From DAISJI01 sp964559835 (GTDB lineage Bacteria; Acidobacteriota; Terriglobia; Terriglobales; Acidobacteriaceae), in assembly GCA_964559835.1 (NCBI GenBank), contig CAZLJE010000026.1:1-64000 (forward strand): a DNA stretch of 64,000 bases. Reading direction: 5' to 3'. Both the position numbers and the translations under genes were made by a program. The notes under the pieces are model-generated. The model saw nothing but the letters and a program-made list of their open reading frames with translations. It was not told the DNA's origin and made no database searches. The stretch's first letter is position 1. Each line of letters begins with the position of its first letter. Below are positions 1-9,376 of the stretch, one piece after another.

Positions 1-2998
1 CGCCCTCGGTTCGCTCGGCGTTGAGCGCGAAATCGATCATCAGGATGGCGTTCTTCTTCACGATGCCGATCAGCAGGATCACCCCGATCGCGGCGAGGAG
101 GGAAAATTCGATGTTGAGGAGCGAGAGCGCGATCACCGCGCCGATACCGGCCGACGGCAAGGTCGAGAGGATCGTGATCGGGTGGACGAAACTCTCATAC
201 AGCACGCCGAGCACGATATAGACCGCGAGCAGCGCCGCCACGATGAGTATCGCCTCGCTATTAAGTGATTGCTGGAAGACCGCGGCCGTGCCCGCGAAGT
301 TGCCAACGATATCGGCCGGCATGTGCAGGCGCGCCGTCGCCGCGTTGATCGCCGCCTGTGCGTCCGACAGTGACTTTCCGGGGGCGAGATTGAACGAGAT
401 CGTCGTCGCGACGAACTGTCCCTGATGGTTGACCGAAAGCGCGGTGTTGCCACGGCCGAACTGCGCGACAGCCGATAGCGGGATCATCGTCTCCTGACCC
501 GTGCTGACGGCGGCGCCGGCCGAGGCACTGCCCCTGCCGCTGACGGCGATTGCGTTCTGCGCGGCGTTGCGCTGCGAATTGTTGATGCCGTTCGCGGATG
601 CGACAGCCGTCGCGCTCTTTCCCACCACGGTTCCCGCTGGCAAATTCGTCGTGGCGATCCCGCTCGGCGTGCCGCCCGACGTGCTGATCCAGATCTGTTT
701 CAGCGTTTCGGGTGACTGCCAATATTCCGGCGCGACCTCCATCACGACGTGGTACTGGTTGAGTGCGTTGAAGATCGTCGAGACGGATCGCTGGCCGAAT
801 GCGTCATAGAGCGTGTTGTCGATCTGCGTCATCGTCAAGCCGAGACGCGACGCCGTCTCCCGGTCGATCGTGACGAGCGTTTCAAGACCCGCCTGCTGCT
901 GATCGGAGTTAACGTCGACCAGCGTCGGATCTCGTTGCAACGCTGCCAGCAGCTTCGGCGCCCACTCGTAAACCTCGGCGGTGCTGTCGGCCTGCAGCGT
1001 ATATTGATAGGCCGCGTTGCTTTGCCTTCCGCCGACGCGGACGTCCTGCGCCGGGACGAGAAACAGCCGCGCGCCCGGCACATGCGAGAGTTCGCGCCGG
1101 AGCCGCGCCATGACGACATCGACGCCATCGCGCTGGCTCTTGTCCTTGAGGAGAACGAATACCCGTCCGGTATTCACCTGCCCACCGCCACCGCCGCCGC
1201 CGGCACCGGTGAAACCGACGACGTTCTGCACCGCCTTGTCGCGCTGGACGATCGCCATCATCCGCGTCAGCTTCTCGCTCATCGCCTGAAACGAGATGCT
1301 CTGATCCGCCTGCAGGCCGCCGATCAGCCGGCCCGTATCCTGCTGCGGGAGAAAGCCCTTCGGGATCACCATCAAGCCGATGACGTTGAGCGCGACGGTC
1401 GCGACCAGGATCGTCAGCATCAGGAGATTGTGGTCGAGCGTCCAGGCGAGCGTGCGGCCATAGAAGCGTCGCAGCCGCTCGAGTGCCGTGACGCGGGTCA
1501 ACGTTGACTTGGAAGCGGGCTTCGGGCGGAGAAACAGCGCGCACAGCATCGGCGTCGTCGTCAGCGAGATCACCATCGACACCAGGATCGCCATCGACAG
1601 CGTGATCGCGAACTCGCGGAACAGACGCCCGACGATGCCGCCCAGCAGCAGGATCGGCAGGAAAACGGCGATCAGCGACAGTGTGATGGAGATGATCGTG
1701 AACCCGACTTCGCGCGCGCCCTGGAGCGCCGCCTGCCGGCGCGGAATGCCGTCCTCGATATGGCGGGTTATGTTTTCGAGTACGACGATCGCGTCATCGA
1801 CGACAAATCCGGTCGAGATCGTCAGCGCCATCAGCGACAGATTGTCGAGGCTGTAGCCAAGTAGATACATCGCCCCGAACGTACCGATCACCGAGACCGG
1901 CACCGCGACCATCGGGATAAACGTCGCGCGCCATTCGCGCAAAAACACCCAGACAACGAGCGTGACGAGCAGAACGGCGATGATCAGGGTGGTTTCGGTG
2001 TCGGCGAGCGAGGAGCGGATGCTGATCGTGCTATCGGATGCTATCTCGAGGTCGATATTGCTCGGCAATGCCCTCCTGATCGCTGGGAACATCGCCTTGA
2101 TCGAGTCGACCGTCTGGATGACGTTGGCGCCGGGCTCCTTGAAGACGATCACCAGCACGGCCGGCTTGCCGTTCGCGAGGCCGAGGTTGCGCAGATCCTG
2201 AACACTATCGGTGATCGTCGCGATATCAGTCAGGTGGACGGCGGAGCCCTTGCGATACGCAACGATCAGCGGCTTGTAATCCGCGGCGTGGCTCGCCTGG
2301 TCGTTCGTGTAGATCTGCAACCGCCGATCGCCAAGCTGCACCACGCCTTTCGGTGCGTTCGCGTTGGCTGACGCGATCGCCGCACGCACGTCCTCAAGGC
2401 CGATGCCGTATTTAAACAACGCCTGCGGCTGCAGCTCGACCCGCACCGCCGGCAAGGCTGCACCGGACAGGATCACCTGCCCGACGCCGGTGATTTGCGA
2501 TAGCTGCTGTTGCAGCACAGTGCTCGCGGCGTCGTAGATCTGACCGCGCGTCAATGTCGGTGACGTCAGCGACGCGATGAGGATCGGCGCATCGGCCGGG
2601 TTGGTCTTGCGATAGATCGGGTTGCTCAACAGGTTCGTTGGCAGGTCGGCGCGCGCCGCGTTGATCGCCGCCTGCACGTCACGCGCCGCGCCGTTGATGT
2701 CGCGGTTGAGCCCGAACTGCAGGTTTATCTGCGTCTGACCGACCTGACTCTGCGACGTAATTTCGGTCACATTGGCGATCTGACCGAGGTGACGCTCAAG
2801 CGGGGCCGCAAGGCTGGTTGCAACCGTTTCCGGATCAGCGCCGGGGAGCTGCGCTTGCACCGAGATCGTCGGGAAGTCGACCTGTGGGAGCGAGGCGACC
2901 GGCAGCCGGAAGAACGCGAGCGCGCCGGCGGCGATGATCGAGAGCGTCAGCAGCGTGGTCGCGATCGGACGACGGATGAACGGGGCGGAAATGTTCAT
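1..2998 (-). CDS. RND efflux pump inner-membrane subunit, MdtC-like (3' end outside window)
   Basis: Proton-driven hydrophobe/amphiphile efflux (HAE1-type) RND transporter of the inner membrane. The start ATG at 2998 overlaps the stop of the upstream pump by four bases (ATGA). About 999 codons are visible and the frame is open to the window edge. TM4 carries the proton-relay aspartates (STGFVVDDAIV) and TM10 has the matching lysines (GIVKKNAILMIDF). A low-complexity Gly/Ala/Ser/Asn segment of about 60 residues (roughly 773-834, bases about 495-680) interrupts the periplasmic part just before the conserved VPLSAVAQF-like strand. It is the last visible gene of a fusion-protein/RND/RND/RND operon. 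MdtB/MdtC is the closest functional analogy; the substrate cannot be told. Confidence 0.9.
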   Translation of the reverse strand, partial: MNISAPFIRRPIATTLLTLSIIAAGALAFFRLPVASLPQVDFPTISVQAQLPGADPETVATSLAAPLERHLGQIANVTEITSQSQVGQTQINLQFGLNRDINGAARDVQAAINAARADLPTNLLSNPIYRKTNPADAPILIASLTSPTLTRGQIYDAASTVLQQQLSQITGVGQVILSGAALPAVRVELQPQALFKYGIGLEDVRAAIASANANAPKGVVQLGDRRLQIYTNDQASHAADYKPLIVAYRKGSAVHLTDIATITDSVQDLRNLGLANGKPAVLVIVFKEPGANVIQTVDSIKAMFPAIRRALPSNIDLEIASDSTISIRSSLADTETTLIIAVLLVTLVVWVFLREWRATFIPMVAVPVSVIGTFGAMYLLGYSLDNLSLMALTISTGFVVDDAIVVLENITRHIEDGIPRRQAALQGAREVGFTIISITLSLIAVFLPILLLGGIVGRLFREFAITLSMAILVSMVISLTTTPMLCALFLRPKPASKSTLTRVTALERLRRFYGRTLAWTLDHNLLMLTILVATVALNVIGLMVIPKGFLPQQDTGRLIGGLQADQSISFQAMSEKLTRMMAIVQRDKAVQNVVGFTGAGGGGGGGQVNTGRVFVLLKDKSQRDGVDVVMARLRRELSHVPGARLFLVPAQDVRVGGRQSNAAYQYTLQADSTAEVYEWAPKLLAALQRDPTLVDVNSDQQQAGLETLVTIDRETASRLGLTMTQIDNTLYDAFGQRSVSTIFNALNQYHVVMEVAPEYWQSPETLKQIWISTSGGTPSGIATTNLPAGTVVGKSATAVASANGINNSQRNAAQNAIAVSGRGSASAGAAVSTGQETMIPLSAVAQFGRGNTALSVNHQGQFVATTISFNLAPGKSLSDAQAAINAATARLHMPADIVGNFAGTAAVFQQSLNSEAILIVAALLAVYIVLGVLYESFVHPITILSTLPSAGIGAVIALSLLNIEFSLLAAIGVILLIGIVKKNAILMIDFALNAERTEG

Positions 2999-5900
2999 TC
3001 CGCCGGCGCCTCGCCGCCCAGAGACTGCTTCTTCGGCCCGCCGAGCATCACCGCGAGCCGGTCGAAGGCGAGATAGATGACCGGCGTCGTGAACAGCGTC
3101 AGCACCTGACTAAGGATCAATCCGCCGACGATCGCGATGCCAAGCGGGCGGCGCAGCTCCGAGCCCGAACCGGTGCCGAGCATCAGCGGCAGCGCGCCGA
3201 GCAGCGCGGCCATCGTCGTCATCAGGATCGGCCGAAACCGCAGCAGGCACGCCTGGTAGATCGCCTCCCGCGGCGTCTTGCCGCCCTCACGCTCGGCGAC
3301 GAGCGCGAAGTCGATCATCATGATCGCGTTCTTCTTCACGATGCCGATCAGCAGGATGATCCCTATCACCGCGACGATGCTCAACTCCGTATGCGTGATG
3401 AGCAGCGCCAGAAGCGCGCCCAATCCTGCCGACGGCAGCGTGGACAGGATCGTGATCGGGTGCACGTAGCTCTCGTAGAGCACGCCCAACACGATGTACA
3501 CCGCGATGAGTGCGGTCAGGATCAGGATCGGTTCATTGGCGAGCGACTGCTGGAACACCGCCGCCGTACCCTGGAAGCTGCCGTGGATAGTGGAAGGGAG
3601 CCCGATCTCGCGTTGCGCCCGGTCAATGATGGTAGTGGCCTGGCTCAGAGAGACTCCGGGCGCGAGGTTAAAAGACAGCGTCACCGCCGGGAACTGTCCC
3701 TGGTGGTTCACCGACAAGGCGGTCGTTGAAGTTTCATAGCTCGCGAATGTCGACAGCGGCACCACCTCGCCGGTGTTAGAACGCACGTAGATGCTCTTCA
3801 GCGTATCGGGATTATTGCGGTAACGCGGGTCGGCCTCCAGTACGACGTGATACTGGTTGAGCGGCTGGTAGATGGTCGATATCTGTCGCTGCCCGAACGC
3901 GTCGTAGAGCGCGTTATCGATCTGCGCCGCGGTGACGCCGAGCCGGGAGGCGGTCGCGCGATCGATCACCACCCGCGCTTCCAGGCCGCGGTTCTGCTGG
4001 TCGCTATTCACATCGCGCAGCTCCGGCAATGTCCGGAGCTTTTCCAGCATGCGCGGCGCCCACGTGTTGAGGTCGTCCAGGTTTTCCGATTGCAGCGTGT
4101 ACTGGAACTGCGCCGCCGATTGCCGTCCGCCAATTTGCAGCTCCTGCGTGGACTGCAGGAACAAGTTCGCGCCCGGTACTCGTGCCAATTTCGGACGCAA
4201 CCGGTTTACCACCTGGTCGGCGGTGACATCACGCTCTTTGAGCGGCTTAAGCGTGACGAACATGCGCCCGGAATTTGACGACGTCATCCCGCCGCCCGCG
4301 AATGCGACGACGTTCTCCACCGCGGGATCGCTCTTCACGATGGCGGCGAACTGCTGCACTTTCTGGTTGAGCGCGTCGAAGCCGATGTCCTGCTGTGCCT
4401 GGATGCTTCCGCCCAGTCGGCCCGTGTCCTGCTGCGGGAAAAATCCCTTGGGAACGACGATGTACAGCATGACATTCAGCGCCATGATCAGGATCGTGAT
4501 TGCCAATGCCAGCGCACGGTGTCGCAGGATCCACGTCAGGATGGACTTGTAAACGCGAAGGATGAACTGGAACCCACGTTCGCTCAGGTTGTAGATCCTT
4601 CCGTGCGTCTTCTCTTCTTCTGGTTCCAGCAACTGCGCGCACAAGCTCGGGGTGGTCGTGAGCGACACGATCATCGACACCAGGATCGCCGCACTGAGAG
4701 TCACCGCGAATTCGCGGAACAGCCGTCCCACGAGCCCGCCCATCAGCAGGATCGGGATGAACACCGCGACCAGCGAGATGCTGATGGATACCACGGTGAA
4801 ACCGATCTCGCGCGCGCCCAGCAGCGCCGCCTCGAAGGGTTTCATCCCCGCTTCGATATGACGGGTGATGTTCTCGATCACCACGATCGCGTCATCCACC
4901 ACGAACCCGGTCGAGATGGTGATCGCCATCAGCGACAGGTTGTCGATCGAGTAGCGCAACAGGTACATGATCCCGAAGGTGCCCGCGATGGCCAGCGGCA
5001 CCGCAATGCTCGGGATGAACGTGGACCTCGCGTCGCGCAGGAATAGAAAGACCACCAGCACCACGAGCGCGATGGACAGCATGAGCGTCCACTGCACGTC
5101 GTGCACCGACGCGCGGATCGTGGTCGTGCGGTCGAGTGCGACTTGGAGCTTCACCGTCGGCGGGATCGACGCTTGCAGTAAGGGCAGCTCGTTCCGCACG
5201 CGGTCCACGGTAGCGATGATGTTCGCACCCGGCTGGCGGAAGACGATCATGAGCACGGCGCGCTTGCCGTTCATGTACCCGGCGTTCCGGATGTCCTGGA
5301 GCGAATCTTGTACGTCGGCGACCTGCTCCAGCCGAACAGGCGCTCCATGCGAATACGCGACGATGATTCTGCGGTATTGGTCGGCCGTTTTCAGTTGATC
5401 GTTGGCCGTGATCGTCCACGCGTGGGCGTCGCCTTGCAACGATCCCTTCGGACGATTCGTGTTCGCGAGGTTGACGGCCGATCGCACCTGGTCAAGCCCA
5501 AGCCCCTGCGCGTCCAATTGCAGCGGGTTCGCCTCGATGCGGACGGCGGGCGGCGCGGAACCTCCGACGAACACCTGCCCCACTCCCGCCACCTGCGACA
5601 GCCGCTGCGCGAGGATGGAATCGGCAATGTCGTACACGCGCGGCGTTTCCAGAGTGTCGGAGGTCAGCGCCAAGATCATGATCGGCGCGTCGGCAGGATT
5701 GACCTTCCGGTACCGCGGATTACTCGGCAGGTTCGCGGGCAATTGGCTGAGCGCGGCATTGATCGCAGCCTGAACATCGCGTGCCGCGCCATTGATGTCG
5801 CGAGTGAGGTCGAACTGCAGCGTGATGTTGGTCGATCCCAACTGGCTGACCGACGTCATTTCGTTTACGCCGGCAATGCGCCCGAACTGGCGCTCCAGCG

Positions 5901-6096
5901 GGGTTGCGACTGCCGACGCCATCGTCTCCGGGCTCGCACCCGGCAGGCCGGCGGACACGGAGATCACCGGATAGTCCACCGACGGCAGCGGCGACACCGG
6001 CAATTGGAAGTACGCCAGGATGCCCGCGAGCAGCAGCGCGACCGTCAGCAGCGATGTCGCGATCGGCCGGTGGATGAATGGAGTAGAAACGCTCAT
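2995..6096 (-). CDS. RND efflux pump inner-membrane subunit, MdtB-like
   Basis: Complete 1033-residue RND transporter, the usual family length. It starts with TM1 preceded by FIHRPIATSLLTVALLLAG. Proton-relay residues are visible in GFVVDDAIVVIEN (TM4) and GIVKKNAIMMIDF (TM10), with twelve expected TM segments and two large periplasmic loops. Unlike its two neighbours it has no low-complexity insert: the equivalent site reads IYVRSNTGEVVPLSTF. It starts one base after the stop of the upstream pump and overlaps the downstream one by four bases, so the operon is tightly coupled. It probably forms a hetero-oligomer with one of the flanking pumps, by analogy with MdtB2C. Confidence 0.93.
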   Translation of the reverse strand: MSVSTPFIHRPIATSLLTVALLLAGILAYFQLPVSPLPSVDYPVISVSAGLPGASPETMASAVATPLERQFGRIAGVNEMTSVSQLGSTNITLQFDLTRDINGAARDVQAAINAALSQLPANLPSNPRYRKVNPADAPIMILALTSDTLETPRVYDIADSILAQRLSQVAGVGQVFVGGSAPPAVRIEANPLQLDAQGLGLDQVRSAVNLANTNRPKGSLQGDAHAWTITANDQLKTADQYRRIIVAYSHGAPVRLEQVADVQDSLQDIRNAGYMNGKRAVLMIVFRQPGANIIATVDRVRNELPLLQASIPPTVKLQVALDRTTTIRASVHDVQWTLMLSIALVVLVVFLFLRDARSTFIPSIAVPLAIAGTFGIMYLLRYSIDNLSLMAITISTGFVVDDAIVVIENITRHIEAGMKPFEAALLGAREIGFTVVSISISLVAVFIPILLMGGLVGRLFREFAVTLSAAILVSMIVSLTTTPSLCAQLLEPEEEKTHGRIYNLSERGFQFILRVYKSILTWILRHRALALAITILIMALNVMLYIVVPKGFFPQQDTGRLGGSIQAQQDIGFDALNQKVQQFAAIVKSDPAVENVVAFAGGGMTSSNSGRMFVTLKPLKERDVTADQVVNRLRPKLARVPGANLFLQSTQELQIGGRQSAAQFQYTLQSENLDDLNTWAPRMLEKLRTLPELRDVNSDQQNRGLEARVVIDRATASRLGVTAAQIDNALYDAFGQRQISTIYQPLNQYHVVLEADPRYRNNPDTLKSIYVRSNTGEVVPLSTFASYETSTTALSVNHQGQFPAVTLSFNLAPGVSLSQATTIIDRAQREIGLPSTIHGSFQGTAAVFQQSLANEPILILTALIAVYIVLGVLYESYVHPITILSTLPSAGLGALLALLITHTELSIVAVIGIILLIGIVKKNAIMMIDFALVAEREGGKTPREAIYQACLLRFRPILMTTMAALLGALPLMLGTGSGSELRRPLGIAIVGGLILSQVLTLFTTPVIYLAFDRLAVMLGGPKKQSLGGEAPAE

Positions 6097-6097
6097 C

Positions 6098-9000
6098 TCA
6101 ATCGCCCGTTGCAGGCTCCGGCCGGTGCGCGCGCCACGCGGCCAGCGAGCGCGCCAGCCGGTCGAACCAGAGGTAGACGACCGGGGTGGTGTACAACGTC
6201 AGCAACTGGCTGATCAGCAGGCCACCGATGATGACGATGCCGAGCGGCCGCCGCAGTTCCGATCCCGCGCCCGAACCGACCGCCAGCGGCACCGCGCCGA
6301 ACAGGGCCGCCATGGTGGTCATCATGATCGGCCGGAAGCGCAGGAGCGAAGCTTCGAAGATCGCGTCGCGCGGCACCTTACCGTGCTCGCGCTCGCCTTC
6401 GAGCGCGAAGTCGATCATCATAATGGCGTTCTTCTTAACGATGCCGATCAGCAGGATGATGCCGATCAGCGCCATCACGCTGAAATCCATCCCGAAGACG
6501 AACAGCGCCAGCACCGCGCCCACGCCAGCCGATGGCAGCGTCGACAAGATGGTGATGGGGTGGATGTAGCTTTCGTACAAAACGCCCAGCACGATGTACA
6601 CCGTGACCAGGGCGGCCAAAACGAGCCAACCTTCGTTCGCCAACGACGCGGTAAAAGCGCGCGCCGTCCCCTGGAAGGTGGTGTGCAGCGATGGCGGAAT
6701 GCCGATCTCCTGTTCCGCCTGCTGGATCTGCTTCACAGCTTTGCCCAGCGATTCGCCGCGTACGATGTTGAACGAGATCGTTGATGACGGGAACTGCCCT
6801 TCGTGGTTGATCGCCAGCGACGCAGGTCCGGTCTCGAAGTGTGAGAACGCCGCCAGCGGGACCTGTCCGTTGTGCATGACCGGCACCGCCGCGGCCCCTG
6901 AGTTTTGCGCAGCGCCGGGCGTAAGCGCCCCCCCGGCCTGCACACTCGCCGTCGTAGTCGTCCCAGGCGTAGTCGTCGCCCCTCCCGCCGATGACGACGA
7001 GGTTGCCTGACCACTGCCGCTCGCCGCACTTCCCGACGGCACATAAATGCTCTTCAGCGCATCTGGATCGCTGCGGAATGCCGGGTCCACTTCGAGGATG
7101 ACGTGGTACTGGTTCAACTGCGTGAATATCGTCGAGATCTGCCGCTGGCCGAACGCGTCGTAAAGCGTATCGTCGATCGCCTGCGCCGTCACGCCATAGC
7201 GCGACGCGGCGTCGCGGTCGATCACCAGGTGCGCCTGCAATCCGTTGTTCTGTTCGTCGCTCGCAACGTCCTTCAGTTGCGGAATCGTTTTGAGTTTCTC
7301 GACGACCTTCGGCACCCACTGCGCCAGTTCGCTCGCGTCGGCGTCCTCCAGCGAATACTGGTACTGCGTTTTGCTCACCCGGTTTTCGACCGTCAGGTCC
7401 TGGATCGGCTGCATGTAGAGCGTGATGCCTTCGACATTGCCGACCTTGTCCTGCAGGCGGTTGATGATCTCCGGAGCGTCCGAGCTGCGTTGGCTGTGCG
7501 GCTTGAGGTTGATCTGGATCCGGCCGCCGTTCGGCGCCGTGTTCGTGCCGTCAATGCCGATGAACGAAGACAGGCTGGCGACGTCCGGGTCCTGCAGGAT
7601 CACCTTCGCCAGTTCCACCTGTTTTTCCTGGAGCGCGGCGAACGACGTCGTCTGCGGGGCCTCCGAGATGCCAAGGATCACGCCCGTGTCCTGCACCGGA
7701 AAGAAGCCCTTGGGCACGATGATGAATAAGAAGATCGTAAAAGCCAGCGTGCCGACCGTAATCAGCAGGGTTGTGGTCTGGTGCTCAAGGACGAAGTTGA
7801 GCGTGCGTCCATAGAACTTGATAACGCGGTCGAAGGTTCGCTCTGACCACGCGTAGATGCCCGTCTGCTTTTCCTCCTGCTTCCGCTTGAGGAGCTTGGA
7901 CGCCATCATTGGCGTCAGTGTCAGCGAGATGAGCGCGGAAACCAGGATTGCCGACGCCAGCGTGATCGCGAATTCGCGGAACAGGCGTCCGACGATGTCA
8001 CCCATGAACAGTAGCGGGATCAGCACTGCGATCAGCGATACCGTCAAGGAGAGGATGGTGAAGCCGATCTGTCCTGCGCCCTTGAATGCCGCCTGCAACG
8101 GTGTGTCGCCATGCTCGAGGTATCGATCGATGTTCTCGATCATCACGATCGCGTCGTCGACCACGAATCCGGTCGAGATCGTCAACGCCATCAACGACAG
8201 GTTGTCGAGCGAGTAGTGCAGCAGGTACATGACCCCGAACGTGCCGATCAGCGATAGCGGCACCGCGACACCCGGGATCACCGTAGCGGCAAGACTGCGA
8301 AGGAATATAAAGATGACCATCACTACCAGCGCGACGGTCAGGATCATCTCGAATTCGACGTCGCTGATGGAGGCGCGAATGGTCTCCGTGCGGTCGGTGA
8401 GGATCTGTACTTTTACCGTCGCCGGCAATGTCGATTGCAGACGCGGCAGCAGTAGCTTGATGCGGTCCACCACCGCGATGATGTTCGCGCCGGGCTGCCG
8501 CTGGACGTTCATGATCACCGCGGGCGTGACATTTTGGGTCGACGCCTCTCCCATCCACGCCGCTTGATTGGCGTTCTCCGCTCCGTCGATCACGTTCGCG
8601 ACGTCCTTCACCCGCACCGGCGCGCCATTCCGGTACGCGATGATGACTTCGGCGTAATCCTTGCTCGTCAGCAACTGGTCGTTCGCGGCGATAGTGAAAG
8701 ATTGCCGCGAGCCATCGATCTGTCCCTTGGCTTGGTCGACGTTTACCTGTCCGATGACCGTCCGCAGTTGTTCCAGGCTGAGGTTGTACGACGCGAGCGC
8801 GACCGGGTTCGCTTCGATGCGCACCGCCGGCTTCTGCCCGCCGCTGATCGTGACCAATCCGACGCCCGGCAATTGCGAGATCTTCTGCGCAAACGTTGAA
8901 TCCGCGAGGTCCTCGACTTGCGGCAGTGGCATCGCGTCCGACGTCAGAGCCAGCGTAAGGATCGGCGAATCCGCGGGATTCACTTTGCTGTACAGCGGCG

Positions 9001-9376
9001 GCGTGGGAAGATCGCGCGGCAGGAACGAACTGGCGCCATTGATCGCCGCCTGCACTTCCTGCTCGGCGACGTCGATGTTCTCGTCGAGATTGAACTGGAG
9101 CGTGATGACCGAGTTCCCGAAGGCGCTCGTGGAGGTCATCTGGCTGAGGCCGGGTAACTGCCCGAATTGCCGTTCCAGCGGAGCGGTGATCGACGAGCTG
9201 ACCACGTCCGGCGCCGCGCCCGGATAGAAAGTAACGATCTGGATAGTGGGGTAATCGACTTGCGGCAGCGCCGAGATCGGCAGTTCGCGGAATGCAACCA
9301 GGCCGGCCAACAGCAGCGCGACCATCAGCAATGAGGTCGCGATCGGCCGTTCGATGAAAGGCCGCGATATCGCCAT
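6098..9376 (-). CDS. RND efflux pump inner-membrane subunit with low-complexity insert
   Basis: 1092-residue RND transporter, about 60 residues longer than usual. TM4 has GFVVDDAIVMIEN and TM10 has GIVKKNAIMMIDF, so the proton relay is intact. The extra length is a Ser/Gly/Thr/Ala-rich stretch at about residues 777-835 (bases about 6870-7046), at the same place as the insert in the pump at 1-2998. It is the first RND gene of the operon. Its ATG at 9376 overlaps the TGA of the membrane-fusion gene by one base. The insert lies in the periplasmic docking part by alignment logic; its role is unknown. Confidence 0.93.
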   Translation of the reverse strand: MAISRPFIERPIATSLLMVALLLAGLVAFRELPISALPQVDYPTIQIVTFYPGAAPDVVSSSITAPLERQFGQLPGLSQMTSTSAFGNSVITLQFNLDENIDVAEQEVQAAINGASSFLPRDLPTPPLYSKVNPADSPILTLALTSDAMPLPQVEDLADSTFAQKISQLPGVGLVTISGGQKPAVRIEANPVALASYNLSLEQLRTVIGQVNVDQAKGQIDGSRQSFTIAANDQLLTSKDYAEVIIAYRNGAPVRVKDVANVIDGAENANQAAWMGEASTQNVTPAVIMNVQRQPGANIIAVVDRIKLLLPRLQSTLPATVKVQILTDRTETIRASISDVEFEMILTVALVVMVIFIFLRSLAATVIPGVAVPLSLIGTFGVMYLLHYSLDNLSLMALTISTGFVVDDAIVMIENIDRYLEHGDTPLQAAFKGAGQIGFTILSLTVSLIAVLIPLLFMGDIVGRLFREFAITLASAILVSALISLTLTPMMASKLLKRKQEEKQTGIYAWSERTFDRVIKFYGRTLNFVLEHQTTTLLITVGTLAFTIFLFIIVPKGFFPVQDTGVILGISEAPQTTSFAALQEKQVELAKVILQDPDVASLSSFIGIDGTNTAPNGGRIQINLKPHSQRSSDAPEIINRLQDKVGNVEGITLYMQPIQDLTVENRVSKTQYQYSLEDADASELAQWVPKVVEKLKTIPQLKDVASDEQNNGLQAHLVIDRDAASRYGVTAQAIDDTLYDAFGQRQISTIFTQLNQYHVILEVDPAFRSDPDALKSIYVPSGSAASGSGQATSSSSAGGATTTPGTTTTASVQAGGALTPGAAQNSGAAAVPVMHNGQVPLAAFSHFETGPASLAINHEGQFPSSTISFNIVRGESLGKAVKQIQQAEQEIGIPPSLHTTFQGTARAFTASLANEGWLVLAALVTVYIVLGVLYESYIHPITILSTLPSAGVGAVLALFVFGMDFSVMALIGIILLIGIVKKNAIMMIDFALEGEREHGKVPRDAIFEASLLRFRPIMMTTMAALFGAVPLAVGSGAGSELRRPLGIVIIGGLLISQLLTLYTTPVVYLWFDRLARSLAAWRAHRPEPATGD